From Mesorhizobium sp. 131-2-1 (GTDB lineage Bacteria > Pseudomonadota > Alphaproteobacteria > Rhizobiales > Rhizobiaceae), in the NCBI RefSeq assembly GCF_016756535.1, contig NZ_AP023247.1, forward strand, positions 3,472,501-3,536,500: a DNA stretch of 64,000 bases, read 5' to 3'. Made by a program: the position numbers and the translations under genes. Position 1 is the first letter of the stretch. Each line of letters starts with the position of its first letter. Below, one piece after another: positions 44,252 through 54,174 of this stretch. The notes beneath the pieces were generated by a model. That model was not told the DNA's origin and searched no databases. It saw only the letters and a list, made by a program, of their open reading frames with translations.

Positions 44252-46609
44252 ATGAAGGCAGCATCCAAGTTTATGAGCGCCGCGTCCGCGGTGGCTTTGT
44301 CCGCCGCTCTGGTTGTGCCAGGCGCGCTCGCAGTGCAGTTCGTTGCCACATCGGTAGCCGAGGCCGCAGTCGTCTCAAGAGTGGAGGTCAGCGGCAACCA
44401 GCGCGTCGACGCCGACACCATCCGCAATTACATCTCGATCAAGCCCGGCAAGGCGTTCTCCAGCTCCGATATCGACGACGCGGTCAAGGCGCTGTTCGGC
44501 ACCGGCCTGTTCTCGGACGTGCAGATCAACCAGGTCGGCTCGACACTGGTCGTCAAGGTTTCCGAATACAAGGTCGTGAACCAGGTCCTGTTCCAGGGCA
44601 ACAAGAAGCTCAAGGACAACGCGCTGCAGGCCGCCGTCCAGCTCAAGCCGCGCGCGACCTTCTCGCAGCAGACGCTTGATTCCGATGTCGAGGCGGTCAA
44701 GGCCGCCTACCGGCGCATCGGTCGCGACGACGCCGCGGTGACGACGCAGATCATGGAACTCGGCGACAACCGCGTGAATGTCGTCTTCAATGTCAATGAA
44801 GGCGGCCGCACCCAGATCGCCGCGATCAATTTCGTCGGCAACAGCGCCTATTCGAGCCGTCGTCTCTCCGATGTGATCAACACCAAGCGTTCGTCCTGGC
44901 TGTCCTTCGTGCTGCGCGACGACGTCTATGACGAGGACAAGCTGCGCGCCGACCAGGAGCTGTTGCGCCGCTTCTACTACAATCACGGCTATGCCGATTT
45001 CCAGGTCGTCTCGGCGGTCGGCGAACTCGACGACGCCACCAACAAATACACGGTCACCATCACCGTGCAGGAAGGCGACCGTTACACCTTCGGCGACGTC
45101 AGCGTCGAAAGCACGATTCCCGAGGTCGACTCGAAGTCGCTGGAATCGGTGGTCGAGACCCACAAGGGCGATGTCTACAACGCCAAGGATGTCGAGGATA
45201 CCATCGTCGCGCTGACCGAGAAGGTCGCCGGCTCCGGCTATGCGTTCGCCCAGGTGACGCCGCGCGGCGACCGCAACTTCGAGAACCACACCATTTCGGT
45301 CGTCTACACGATCGACCAGGGCACCAAGGCCTATATCGAACGCATCGAAATCCGCGGCAACGACCGCACGCGCGACTACGTCATTCGCCGCGAGTTCGAT
45401 GTCAGCGAAGGCGACGCCTTCAACCAGGTGCTTATCCAGCGCGCGAAGAAGCGCCTGGAAGCGCTCAATTACTTTGAGAAAGTCGACATCTCGACCGTGC
45501 CGGGCACGCAGCCCGATCAGGTCGTGCTGGTGGTCGATGTGGTCGAGAAGTCGACCGGCGAATTCTCGATCGGCGCCGGCTATTCGACCGGTGGCGATAC
45601 GCCCGGCCCGTCGGTCGAAGGTTCGATCACGGAGCGCAACTTCCTCGGCCGCGGCCAGTACATCAAGGTGGCGGCGGGCGGCGGCAAGAACTCGCGCGAC
45701 TACAGCCTCTCCTTCACCGAGCCCTATTTCCTCGGGCGCCGCATTGCCGCCGGCTTCGATATCTTCCAGCAGACGCGCAATTACGACCACTACGACAGCG
45801 AGACGCTGGGTGCGACCGTGCGCTTCGGCCTGCCGATCACCGACAGCATCTCCACCCAGCTGGCGTACAATATCGCGCAGGAGAAGTACAAATACGACAA
45901 CTGCGACGACAATGACGATGGCACTCAGGGCGATTGCGACCTTTCGCAGGCCATCAAGGACGGTATCGCCGAAAGCCCCTGGCTGAAGTCCTCGGTCAGC
46001 GTGGGCCTGGTCTACAACACCATCGACGATATGAAGAACCCGCATGAGGGTCTCTACATCAACGGTACGACCGAAGTTGCCGGTCTCGGCGGCGACGCCA
46101 AGTGGGTGAAGGTGACCGGGCGGGCAAGTGTCTACCAGACCTTGTCCGAACAGCTCGATCTGGTCGGTCTGGTATCCGCCGGCGCGGGTCATATCGCAGG
46201 GTTTGGCGATAATGGGCTGCGTATTTTCGATCAGTTCCAGAGCAACGATCGCATGATCCGTGGCTTTGAATATGGCGGTATCGGCCCGGCGGACATCGCG
46301 ACCGGCGATCACCTCGGCGGCACGACCTACTTCAATGCTTCGGCTGAAGCGCAGTTCCCGCTGCCGGTCATTCCGGAAAGCTTCGGCCTGCGCGGTGCTG
46401 TCTTCGCCGATGCTGCTACCTTGTACGGCAGCAAGGTGACGACCGTCAGCCAGACCTCAACCGACATGAAGCTGCGCGCCTCGGTCGGCATCGGCCTGAT
46501 GTGGGCGTCGCCGTTTGGCCCGATCCGCATCGACTATGCGGTTCCGGTCAAGAAGGAACCGACCGACGACGTGCAGGAATTCAACTTCGGCATAGCGACC
46601 CGTTTCTGA
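44252..46609 (+). CDS. bamA: Outer membrane protein assembly factor BamA
   Basis: A 785-aa outer-membrane protein of the Omp85 family, the core of the beta-barrel assembly machine. An N-terminal signal peptide (SAASAVALSAALVVPGALA) is followed by five POTRA domains (about 40-440) and a C-terminal 16-strand barrel. The lid-loop motif IRGFEYGGIGPAD and the terminal EFNFGIATRF ending in Phe are as expected for an outer-membrane barrel. It leads lpxD by 77 bases in the conserved bamA-lpxD-fabZ-lpxA order (skp is not present here). Confidence 0.98.
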   Translation: MKAASKFMSAASAVALSAALVVPGALAVQFVATSVAEAAVVSRVEVSGNQRVDADTIRNYISIKPGKAFSSSDIDDAVKALFGTGLFSDVQINQVGSTLVVKVSEYKVVNQVLFQGNKKLKDNALQAAVQLKPRATFSQQTLDSDVEAVKAAYRRIGRDDAAVTTQIMELGDNRVNVVFNVNEGGRTQIAAINFVGNSAYSSRRLSDVINTKRSSWLSFVLRDDVYDEDKLRADQELLRRFYYNHGYADFQVVSAVGELDDATNKYTVTITVQEGDRYTFGDVSVESTIPEVDSKSLESVVETHKGDVYNAKDVEDTIVALTEKVAGSGYAFAQVTPRGDRNFENHTISVVYTIDQGTKAYIERIEIRGNDRTRDYVIRREFDVSEGDAFNQVLIQRAKKRLEALNYFEKVDISTVPGTQPDQVVLVVDVVEKSTGEFSIGAGYSTGGDTPGPSVEGSITERNFLGRGQYIKVAAGGGKNSRDYSLSFTEPYFLGRRIAAGFDIFQQTRNYDHYDSETLGATVRFGLPITDSISTQLAYNIAQEKYKYDNCDDNDDGTQGDCDLSQAIKDGIAESPWLKSSVSVGLVYNTIDDMKNPHEGLYINGTTEVAGLGGDAKWVKVTGRASVYQTLSEQLDLVGLVSAGAGHIAGFGDNGLRIFDQFQSNDRMIRGFEYGGIGPADIATGDHLGGTTYFNASAEAQFPLPVIPESFGLRGAVFADAATLYGSKVTTVSQTSTDMKLRASVGIGLMWASPFGPIRIDYAVPVKKEPTDDVQEFNFGIATRF

Positions 46610-46686
46610 TCCGCGGGGAACAATTCTTCCGGGCCGCATGCGGTCCGGAAGAGAGTGATCCGACCTAGCTGGATATTGCTTCTGGA

Positions 46687-47742
46687 ATGACCGATCCGGT
46701 GTTCTTCGCGCCATCACGCCGGTATACGGCCGGCGAAGTCGCGAATCTGACCGGCGCGCAGCTTGTCGATTCCGCTCAGTCCCATGTTTCGATCGAAGCC
46801 CTGGCGCCGGCCAATGAAGGCGGCGAGAACGCGCTCGTCTTCGTCGACGGCAAGCGCAATTTTGCCCTCATGCCGTCGCTGAAGGCCGCGGCTGTTCTTT
46901 GCCCGGTCGACTTCGCCAGCAAGGCGCCGGCGGGTATAGCGGTGCTTACCCATCCGCGCCCGCAGCAGGCATTCGCGCTGGTCGGTCGGCTGCTGTTCCC
47001 GCACGCCGCCACACCCGGGCCAATGACTGGCGAAACCGGTATCTCGCCGCATGCCCATATCGACCCATCGGCGCATGTCGAGGCCGGCGCGATCGTCGAG
47101 GCCGGCGCGGTCATCGGCCCGCGCGTTTCGGTCGGCAGCGGCACCATCATCGCTCCGAATGCTGTGATCGGCAATTCCTCCCAGATCGGTCGTGACGGCT
47201 ATATCGGCCCAGGCGCCAGCGTGCAGTACGCGCTGGTCGGCAACCGCGTCATCATCCATGGCGGCGCCAGGATCGGCCAGGACGGTTTCGGCTTCGTAGC
47301 CGGCGCCAAGGGCCCGGAGCGCGTGCCGCAGATCGGTCGCGTCATCATCCAGGACGACGTCGAGATCGGCTCCAATTCGACCGTCGATCGCGGCGCGATG
47401 TCCGACACCATCATCGGCCAGGGCACCAAGATCGACAATCTGGTGCAGATCGCCCACAATGTTCGCATCGGTCGCAATTGCATTATAGCCGGGCTTTCGG
47501 GTATTTCCGGTTCCGTCGTCGTCGGCGACGGTGTCACCATGGGTGGCGGCGTCGGCCTCGCCGATCATTTGACCATAGGGCCTGGGGCCAAGCTTGCAGC
47601 GAGAAGCGGATTCATGAGCAACGTCCCGGCGGGCGAGATCTGGGGAGGCTACCCGGCGCAGCCGATGGCCGAGGCCATGCGTGAAATCGCCATGTTGCGC
47701 AAGCTGGCCAGGACCCGCAAACAGGGCGATGGGAATGGCTGA
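46687..47742 (+). CDS. lpxD: UDP-3-O-(3-hydroxymyristoyl)glucosamine N-acyltransferase
   Basis: A 351-aa cytosolic enzyme for the third step of lipid A synthesis: N-acylation of UDP-3-O-acylglucosamine from acyl-ACP. The N-terminal uridine-binding domain (to about 100) is followed by left-handed beta-helix hexapeptide repeats (IxPxAxI patterns). The catalytic histidine is His257 in [12 protein letters not shown]. Overlaps the start of fabZ. Confidence 0.98.
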   Translation: MTDPVFFAPSRRYTAGEVANLTGAQLVDSAQSHVSIEALAPANEGGENALVFVDGKRNFALMPSLKAAAVLCPVDFASKAPAGIAVLTHPRPQQAFALVGRLLFPHAATPGPMTGETGISPHAHIDPSAHVEAGAIVEAGAVIGPRVSVGSGTIIAPNAVIGNSSQIGRDGYIGPGASVQYALVGNRVIIHGGARIGQDGFGFVAGAKGPERVPQIGRVIIQDDVEIGSNSTVDRGAMSDTIIGQGTKIDNLVQIAHNVRIGRNCIIAGLSGISGSVVVGDGVTMGGGVGLADHLTIGPGAKLAARSGFMSNVPAGEIWGGYPAQPMAEAMREIAMLRKLARTRKQGDGNG

Positions 47743-48193
47743 TATGGTGGCGACGCTCGAGGCGGTCGACATAATGGGGCTGATGAAGCTCCTGCCGCAC
47801 CGCTATCCGTTCCTGCTGATCGACCGCATCGTCGACATCGACGGCGACGAGTCCGCCGTCGGCATCAAGAACGTGACCATCAACGAGCCGCATTTCCAGG
47901 GCCATTTCCCGCAGCAGCCGGTGATGCCCGGCGTGCTGATCATCGAAGCCATGGCGCAGACCGCCGGCGCGATCTGTATCCGCAGCCTCAACACGGAAAA
48001 GCCGTCGCTGGTTTATTTCATGACCATCGACAATGCGAAGTTCCGCAAGCCGGTCGTTCCCGGCGACCAGCTCAGGATCCACGTCAAGAAGATCAAGAAG
48101 CGCGGCAATCTGCTCAAATTCGCCTGTGAAGCGATGGTGGATGGGGCAAAGGCTGCGGAAGCCGAGGTCTCGGCTATGATGGTTACCGGCTGA
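47735..48193 (+). CDS. fabZ: 3-hydroxyacyl-[acyl-carrier-protein] dehydratase FabZ
   Basis: A 152-aa hot-dog fold dehydratase of fatty acid elongation, sharing the 3-hydroxyacyl-ACP pool with the Lpx enzymes. The catalytic pair is His57 (in [13 protein letters not shown]) and Glu71 (in IIEAMAQ). Starts at 47729, 47735 or 47744 are possible; 47735 is kept because it gives the usual N-terminal length and overlaps the lpxD stop by eight bases. Confidence 0.98.
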   Translation: MADMVATLEAVDIMGLMKLLPHRYPFLLIDRIVDIDGDESAVGIKNVTINEPHFQGHFPQQPVMPGVLIIEAMAQTAGAICIRSLNTEKPSLVYFMTIDNAKFRKPVVPGDQLRIHVKKIKKRGNLLKFACEAMVDGAKAAEAEVSAMMVTG

Positions 48194-48202
48194 CGGTTCA
48201 AA

Positions 48203-49042
48203 ATGCTCATGAAAGTCCAGACTGAAATCCACCCTTCCTCGGTCGTCGAAGAAGGTGCCCAGCTCGGCGAAGGCGTTCGCATCGGACCCTTCTGCCACAT
48301 CGGCCCCGATGCCGTCATCGGCGACCGTGTCGAGCTGGTCGGCCATGTCTCGGTGATCGGCGCCACCACCATCGGCGCCGCCACCAAGGTCTATCCGATG
48401 GCCGTACTCGGTGCGCCGCCGCAGAACACAAAGCACAAGGGCGGCCGCACGACGCTGGTGATCGGCGAGAACTGCACGATCCGCGAAGGTGTGACCATGC
48501 ATCTCGGCACCGATTCCAGCCGCGGCGAGACGACGGTTGGCGACAATGGCAATTTCCTCGCCTATGCCCACATCGCCCATGACTGCGTCGTCGGCAAGAA
48601 CGCCACCTTTGCCAATGGCGCGACGCTGGGCGGTCACTGCGAGATCGGCGACAACGTCTACATTGGCGGCCTCACGGCCGTTCACCAGTTCGTCCGCATC
48701 GGCAACAACGCCTTCATCGGCGGCTGCTCGGCCGTCGTCGGCGACGTCATTCCCTATGCGATCGCCGTCGGCAACCGCGCCAGCCTGCGCGGCCTCAACA
48801 TCATCGGGCTGAAGCGTGCCGGCCTGCCGCGCACCGAGATCCACCTGTTGCGCAAGGCCTACCGGACGATCTTCGACCGCTCCCGAACCGTCGGCGAGAA
48901 CATCGAATTCGCCAAGGCGGAATTCGCCTCCTCGCCCACGGCCATGAAGATCATCGATTTCATCGCCAGTCGCGGCAAGCGGCACTATGCCGTCCCGTCG
49001 CTCAAGGGCGGCGACGGCGACGATGCCGACGATGAAGGCTGA
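48203..49042 (+). CDS. lpxA: Acyl-ACP--UDP-N-acetylglucosamine O-acyltransferase
   Basis: A 279-aa enzyme catalysing the first step of lipid A synthesis. Hexapeptide repeats form a left-handed helix. The catalytic histidine is in AYAHIAHDC (His126 by this start), and the C-terminal helical part with GLKRAGLPRTEIHLLRKAYR is present. The start codon is uncertain: ATG at 48203 or 48209, neither with a good ribosome binding site, so translation may depend on coupling to fabZ 9 bases upstream. It overlaps lpxI. Confidence 0.97.
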   Translation: MLMKVQTEIHPSSVVEEGAQLGEGVRIGPFCHIGPDAVIGDRVELVGHVSVIGATTIGAATKVYPMAVLGAPPQNTKHKGGRTTLVIGENCTIREGVTMHLGTDSSRGETTVGDNGNFLAYAHIAHDCVVGKNATFANGATLGGHCEIGDNVYIGGLTAVHQFVRIGNNAFIGGCSAVVGDVIPYAIAVGNRASLRGLNIIGLKRAGLPRTEIHLLRKAYRTIFDRSRTVGENIEFAKAEFASSPTAMKIIDFIASRGKRHYAVPSLKGGDGDDADDEG

Positions 49043-49931
49043 GGCTGCCGAAGCCAAGCTAGACCTCGCGCCAGGCTCCAGGGTCGGCATCATTGCCGGT
49101 GGCGGCAGCCTGCCGGTGGAAGTCGCCGCTAGCCTCGCAAGGCAAGGTCATTCGCCGATCATCATCGCGGCCGAGGGCGAGGTCGACCGCATGCAGGACC
49201 TCGCCGGCTACGAGACCGAGCAGCTCGCGCTCGAAGCGTTCGGCTCGCTGGTACCTTTGCTCAGGCGCAAGCGGATCAGCCACCTCGTGCTGGCCGGCGA
49301 GATCAAGCGCAGGCCGAAATTGACCGCCATGAGGCCGAGCCTCGGCCTGCTGGCCGCTGTGCCTACGGTGGTGATGGGGCTGGCGCGCGGTGATGACGGC
49401 TTGCTTAGGATGCTGACGCGTTTTCTGGAAAAGCGCGGCATCAAGGTTGTTGGCGCACATGAGATCGTGCCCGAACTGCTTGCGAGCGATGGCTCGCTGA
49501 CCACGGCCGGGCCGAGCAAATCCGACTGGCGCGACATCGCGGCCGCCAGGGCCGCGGCAAAGGCGATCGGCGCGCTCGATATCGGGCAGGCCGCGGTCGC
49601 GATCGGCGGCCGGGTGATCGCGCTGGAGGGCATCGAGGGCACCAACGGACTGCTCGAGCGGACCCGGCAATTGCGCGACCATGGCAGGCTCGCCGGCAAG
49701 ATGCGCGGCGTTCTGGTCAAATGCGCCAAGCCCGGTCAGGAACTGCGCGCCGATCTGCCGTCCATCGGCCCGCAGACTGTCGCGGCCGCGCATGAAGCGG
49801 GACTGGCCGGGATTGCCGTGGAGGCAGGCCGCTCGCTGATCCTTGAAGCTCCCGACACCATCGCGCGCGCCAATGCGCTCGGCCTGTTCATCGTCGGCCT
49901 GCCTGTCGAGGAGCCGGCCCATGGCCAATGA
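49032..49931 (+). CDS. lpxI: UDP-2,3-diacylglucosamine diphosphatase LpxI (DUF1009)
   Basis: A 299-aa enzyme that hydrolyses UDP-2,3-diacylglucosamine to lipid X, the alphaproteobacterial replacement for LpxH. The N-terminal GIIAGGGSLPVEVAASLAR and the C-terminal GKMRGVLVKCAKPGQELRAD with LPSIGPQTVAAAHEAGL are DUF1009 signatures. Its place between lpxA and lpxB, with no LpxH-like gene near, supports the role. Start at 49032 or 49023, both inside lpxA's end. It overlaps lpxB by 11 bases. Confidence 0.95.
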   Translation: MKAEAAEAKLDLAPGSRVGIIAGGGSLPVEVAASLARQGHSPIIIAAEGEVDRMQDLAGYETEQLALEAFGSLVPLLRRKRISHLVLAGEIKRRPKLTAMRPSLGLLAAVPTVVMGLARGDDGLLRMLTRFLEKRGIKVVGAHEIVPELLASDGSLTTAGPSKSDWRDIAAARAAAKAIGALDIGQAAVAIGGRVIALEGIEGTNGLLERTRQLRDHGRLAGKMRGVLVKCAKPGQELRADLPSIGPQTVAAAHEAGLAGIAVEAGRSLILEAPDTIARANALGLFIVGLPVEEPAHGQ

Positions 49932-51087
49932 CAGGCCGCTCAAGATCGCCATCGTCGCCGGCGAGGAATCGGGGGACCTGCTTGGCGCCGACATCGTCGC
50001 GGCGCTGAAACGGACGACCGGCCGCGATGTTCAGCTTCTCGGCATTGGCGGCCGGCATCTGCAGGCGCTCGGCCTGAAATCCCTGTTCGACAGCAGTGAG
50101 ATCGCGCTGATGGGCTTCAGCGCCATCCTGCGTGACCTGCCGTGGCTGATCACGCGGATCGGCCAGACGGCAGCCACGATCGCCGCCGAAAAACCTGACT
50201 GCCTCATCACCATCGACAGCCCGGATTTTTCGCTGCGCGTCGCGAGGAAGGTGCGTGGGGCAAATCCGTCGATCCCGATCGTCCACTATGTCTGCCCGAG
50301 CGTCTGGGCATGGCGGCCGGGCAGGGCGGTGGCGATGAAACCCTATGTCGACCATATCCTTTGCATCCTGCCCTTCGAGGTGAAGGCGCTCGCCCGCCTC
50401 GGCGGCCCGCCCGGCACTTATGTCGGGCATCGGCTGACGCGAGATCCGGGCGTGCTTGGCGCCGCTGCGGCGCAAGGCCTGCAGCGGGACCTGTCGCAGG
50501 ATCGCATGAAGACGCTGCTGGTGCTGCCAGGCTCCCGTCGCGGCGAAGTACGCCGGCTGATCGACCCGTTCGGCAAGACGATGTCGATCCTGCGCCAGCG
50601 CGGGCATCGCTTGCGCCTGCTCTTGCCGACAGTGCCGCATGTCGCCGATCTGGTCAGGGCTTCGGTCGCCAGCTGGGACGACAAACCGGAGATCATCGTC
50701 GAGCCCGAACGCAAGTGGCAGGCTTTCGGCAAGGCCGATGCCGCGCTGATCGCCTCGGGGACGGTATCGCTCGAACTGGCCCTGTCTGGCGTTCCGATGG
50801 TGTCCTGCTACAAGCTCGATGCCGTGGCGCGGCTCGTCATGCCGCATCTCATTTCCGTCTGGTCGGCGCTGCTGCCCAATCTGATCTCCGACCGCGCCCT
50901 CGTACCGGAGTTCTACAACCGGTACGTCGTGCCGGAGAACCTCGCCCGGCAACTGGAAACGTTGTTCGCCGACACCGGCGTGCGCGCCTGGCAGAAGGAT
51001 GGTTTCGCCGAAATCGCGCGGCGTATGGTGACGGGCAGACCGTCCGGCGATATTGCCGCGGAAGTCGTACTCCGGCACATCAAATAA
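49921..51087 (+). CDS. lpxB: Lipid-A-disaccharide synthase
   Basis: A 388-aa GT19 glycosyltransferase at the inner membrane that joins lipid X and UDP-2,3-diacylglucosamine. The N-terminal AIVAGEESGDLLGADIV, IGGRHLQALG and HYVCPSVWAWRPGR are family signatures, and the C-terminal nucleotide-binding part with ASGTVSLELALSGVPMV is complete. The start at 49921 overlaps the end of lpxI. It ends the lipid A cluster at a terminator. Confidence 0.98.
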   Translation: MANDRPLKIAIVAGEESGDLLGADIVAALKRTTGRDVQLLGIGGRHLQALGLKSLFDSSEIALMGFSAILRDLPWLITRIGQTAATIAAEKPDCLITIDSPDFSLRVARKVRGANPSIPIVHYVCPSVWAWRPGRAVAMKPYVDHILCILPFEVKALARLGGPPGTYVGHRLTRDPGVLGAAAAQGLQRDLSQDRMKTLLVLPGSRRGEVRRLIDPFGKTMSILRQRGHRLRLLLPTVPHVADLVRASVASWDDKPEIIVEPERKWQAFGKADAALIASGTVSLELALSGVPMVSCYKLDAVARLVMPHLISVWSALLPNLISDRALVPEFYNRYVVPENLARQLETLFADTGVRAWQKDGFAEIARRMVTGRPSGDIAAEVVLRHIK

Positions 51088-51112
51088 AAAAGCGCCCTTG
51101 CGGGCGCTTTTT
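51087..51112. terminator. Bidirectional terminator between lpxB and gltA
   Basis: AAAAAGCGCCC at 51087-51097 pairs with GGGCGCTTTTT at 51102-51112, an 11-bp perfect stem with a TTGC loop. The A-run and T-run let it stop both convergent transcripts, lpxB and gltA. Confidence 0.95.
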
Positions 51113-51134
51113 CACGTGTTCGTTGCGGGCTCGA

Positions 51135-52463
51135 TCAGCGCTTGGCGATCGGCACGTAGTCGCGCTCCGCCGCGCCGGTATAGAGCTGACGCGGCCGGCC
51201 GATCTTCTGATGCGGATCCTCGATCATTTCCTTCCACTGCGCGATCCAGCCGACGGTGCGGGCGACCGCGAACAGCACGGTAAACATGGTGGTGGGGAAG
51301 CCCAGCGCCTTCAAGGTGATGCCGGAATAGAAGTCGACGTTCGGGTAGAGCTTCTTCTCGATGAAATAGGCATCGGTCAGCGCGATCTTCTCCAGCTCCA
51401 TGGCGATGTCGAGCAGCGGATCGTCCTTGATGCCGAGCTCGCCCAGCACCTCATGCGCGGTCTTCTGCATGATCTTGGCGCGCGGATCGTAGTTCTTGTA
51501 GACGCGGTGGCCGAAGCCCATCAGCCGGAACGGATCGTTCTTGTCCTTGGCGCGGGCGATGAATTCCGGAATGTGGTCGACATGGCCGATCTCGCCCAGC
51601 ATGTTGAGCGCCGCTTCGTTGGCGCCGCCATGCGCGGGACCCCACAGGCAGGCGATGCCGGCGGCAATGCAGGCGAACGGGTTGGCGCCCGACGAGCCGG
51701 CAAGCCGCACCGTCGAGGTCGAGGCGTTCTGCTCGTGATCGGCATGCAGGATGAAGATGCGCTCCATGGCGCGCGCCAGCACCGGATTGATCTTGTATTC
51801 CTCGCAAGGCACCGCAAAGCACATATGCAGGAAGTTGGCGGCGAAGTTCAGCTCGTTCTTCGGATAAATGAAGGGCTGGCCGATGTGGTACTTGTAGGCC
51901 ATGGCAGCGATCGTCGGCATCTTGGCGATGAGCCGCATCGAGGCGACCATGCGCTGGTAGGGATCCGAGATGTCGGTCGAGTCGTGATAGAAGGCCGAGA
52001 GCGCGCCGACCACGCCGCACATGACGGCCATCGGATGCGCATCGCGGCGGAAACCGGTGAAGAAGCGCGACATCTGCTCATGCACCATGGTGTGGCGCGT
52101 CACCCGGTAGTCGAAGTCGTCCTTCTGCGCCTTGGTCGGCAATTCGCCGTAGAGCAGTAGGTAGCACACCTCCAGGAAGTCGCCATGCTCGGCGAGCTGG
52201 TCGATCGGGTAGCCGCGGTGCAGCAGGATGCCGGCGTCGCCGTCGATGAAGGTGATGGCCGACTCGCAGCTGGCCGTCGAGGTGAAGCCGGGATCGTAGG
52301 TGAAGGCACCGGTGGTGCTGTAGAGCGCGCCGATATCGATGACGTCAGGCCCCACGGAACCGCTTCGCACCTTGAACTCGTGCGTCTTGCCGGCGAGCTC
52401 CAGCTTGGCGGTCGACGCGTGCGGTTTGGCGCCCAGGTCCAGTTTTGTTGCAGCTTCGCTCAT
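51135..52463 (-). CDS. gltA: Citrate synthase (type II)
   Basis: A 442-aa TCA-cycle enzyme condensing oxaloacetate and acetyl-CoA. Catalytic residues are in place: His278 ([10 protein letters not shown]), His319 (FGHRVYKN) and Asp near 377 (NVDFYSGI). The [10 protein letters not shown] segment and the N-terminal [17 protein letters not shown] mark the hexameric, NADH-responsive bacterial type. The start at 52463 has AAGGAGTTTGCT upstream; a longer frame from 52550 is rejected. Confidence 0.98.
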   Translation of the reverse strand: MSEAATKLDLGAKPHASTAKLELAGKTHEFKVRSGSVGPDVIDIGALYSTTGAFTYDPGFTSTASCESAITFIDGDAGILLHRGYPIDQLAEHGDFLEVCYLLLYGELPTKAQKDDFDYRVTRHTMVHEQMSRFFTGFRRDAHPMAVMCGVVGALSAFYHDSTDISDPYQRMVASMRLIAKMPTIAAMAYKYHIGQPFIYPKNELNFAANFLHMCFAVPCEEYKINPVLARAMERIFILHADHEQNASTSTVRLAGSSGANPFACIAAGIACLWGPAHGGANEAALNMLGEIGHVDHIPEFIARAKDKNDPFRLMGFGHRVYKNYDPRAKIMQKTAHEVLGELGIKDDPLLDIAMELEKIALTDAYFIEKKLYPNVDFYSGITLKALGFPTTMFTVLFAVARTVGWIAQWKEMIEDPHQKIGRPRQLYTGAAERDYVPIAKR

Positions 52464-52645
52464 TAGCAAACTCCTTTTCGTTTCCTCATGCCGGCAAGGC
52501 AATTCCTGCAAACGACACGTCGAAATCACCGGAATGCGCGTACTCGCCACCGCATTTTAGGAGGTGCGTGCCAGATTGGGCCAAGGCCTAATGTTGCACT
52601 GCGAAACGCACCTTTCAATGCCAATCTTTTTGGGCCAGTTCGCTC

Positions 52646-54073
52646 CTAATCGATTTGATCCGCGATGCGCGCCAGGCTTTCCCCGCGGCCGAGCACGGCA
52701 AGGACGTCGAACACCCCTGGCGACGTGCTCCTGCCGGTCAGAGCGGCCCGCAGGGGCTGCGCCACGGCGCCGAGCTTATGACCGCCGGCCTGGGCAAACT
52801 CGCGGATCGCGGCCTCCGCGGCCGCGGCCGTCCAGTCGCCGGAAACTGCCGTCAATGCCGCATGGGCGCCGCGCAGAACGGCGCGCGCCTCACTGGTAAG
52901 CAGCGCTGCCGCCTTTTCGTCGACCGGCAACGGCCGCTCGGCAAACAGGAAGCCTGCCCCGTCGACCAGCTCGACCAGCGTCTTGGCACGCTCCTTAAGG
53001 CCGGGCAGGGCCGCGAGAAGCTGCGCCTTCTTGCCGTCGTCGTCGAGCCGCGCGGCGAGCGCCGGGCCGCCTTCGAGATAGGGCAGGGTGGCGACGAAGA
53101 TGTCGAAAAGCGCCTTGTCGTCCATCTTGCGCATATGGACGCCGTTGAGCGCCTCGAGCTTGGCGAAGTCGAAGCGGGCGGCGCCTTTGTTGACGTCGCC
53201 GATGTCGAACCAGGAGATCATGTCCTTGATCGACATCACCTCGTCGTCGCCATGGCTCCAGCCGAGGCGGGCGAGGTAGTTCAGCAACGCCTCCGGCAGG
53301 TAGCCCATGGCACGGTAGGCCTCAACGCCGAGCGCACCGTGGCGCTTCGACAGCTTGGCGCCGTCGGCGCCATGGATCAGCGGGATGTGCGACATCGACG
53401 GCACCGCCCAGCCCATGGCGTTGTAGATCACCGTCTGGCGGGCGGCGTTGGTCAGGTGGTCGTCGCCGCGGATGATGTGGGTGACGCCCATGTCGTGGTC
53501 GTCGACGACGACGGCGTGCATGTAGGTCGGGTTGCCGTCCGAGCGCAGGATGATGAAGTCGTCGAGATCCTTGTTGGGAAAGCGCACCTCGCCCTGCACG
53601 CGGTCGTGCACGACGGTCTCGCCCTCGGTCGGCGCCTTGATACGGATCGCGCCTTTGACGCCGGTCGGCGCCTCGGACGGGTCGCGGTCGCGCCAATGGC
53701 CGTTATAGCGCGGCGGCAGGCCCTTGGCGCGCGCCGCCTCGCGCATCGCCTCGAGCTCCGCGGGTGTCTCGTAGCTGTAATAGGCCTTGCCCAGGCGCAC
53801 GAGCTCCTCGGCCACTTCGCGATGACGCGGCGCGCGCTCGAACTGCGAAACCGCCTCGCCGTCCCATGACAGGCCGAGCCACGTAAGCCCGTCGAGGATG
53901 GCAGCGGTCGCGGCCTCGGTCGAGCGTTCGCGATCAGTGTCCTCGATGCGCAGCAGCATCGTGCCGCCGGTATGCTTGGCATAAAGCCAGTTGAACAGCG
54001 CCGTGCGCGCCCCACCGATATGCAGATAGCCGGTGGGCGAGGGGGCAAAACGGGTGACGACCTTGTCGGACAT
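52646..54073 (-). CDS. gltX: Glutamyl-tRNA synthetase
   Basis: A 475-aa class I aminoacyl-tRNA synthetase. The HIGH-like motif is in [19 protein letters not shown], and KLSKRHG is the KMSKS-type motif. The C-terminal anticodon-binding helix bundle is complete. Rhizobia generally rely on a GatCAB pathway and often have two gltX genes; one lies here. It reads toward gltA with a 182-base gap (52464-52645) in which a possible gltA promoter, TTGAAA-N17-AACATT on the minus strand (52618-52590), is weak. Confidence 0.98.
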   Translation of the reverse strand: MSDKVVTRFAPSPTGYLHIGGARTALFNWLYAKHTGGTMLLRIEDTDRERSTEAATAAILDGLTWLGLSWDGEAVSQFERAPRHREVAEELVRLGKAYYSYETPAELEAMREAARAKGLPPRYNGHWRDRDPSEAPTGVKGAIRIKAPTEGETVVHDRVQGEVRFPNKDLDDFIILRSDGNPTYMHAVVVDDHDMGVTHIIRGDDHLTNAARQTVIYNAMGWAVPSMSHIPLIHGADGAKLSKRHGALGVEAYRAMGYLPEALLNYLARLGWSHGDDEVMSIKDMISWFDIGDVNKGAARFDFAKLEALNGVHMRKMDDKALFDIFVATLPYLEGGPALAARLDDDGKKAQLLAALPGLKERAKTLVELVDGAGFLFAERPLPVDEKAAALLTSEARAVLRGAHAALTAVSGDWTAAAAEAAIREFAQAGGHKLGAVAQPLRAALTGRSTSPGVFDVLAVLGRGESLARIADQID

Positions 54074-54174
54074 GGAACTCTCGAGGAAGCGCTGAAGCGG
54101 GCGTGATTGCGCGGACTTTCGCGCGTTGCGCGTTCATGTAGCATAGGAGGTCTGGGGCGCAAGGGGCAGACCCG

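Noticed and set aside
54074..54174. SOS box in the gltX-comEC gap (GAAC-N7-GAAG near 54074)
   Set aside because: One half site is off consensus and it overlaps the gltX start; comEC genes are not expected in the SOS regulon.
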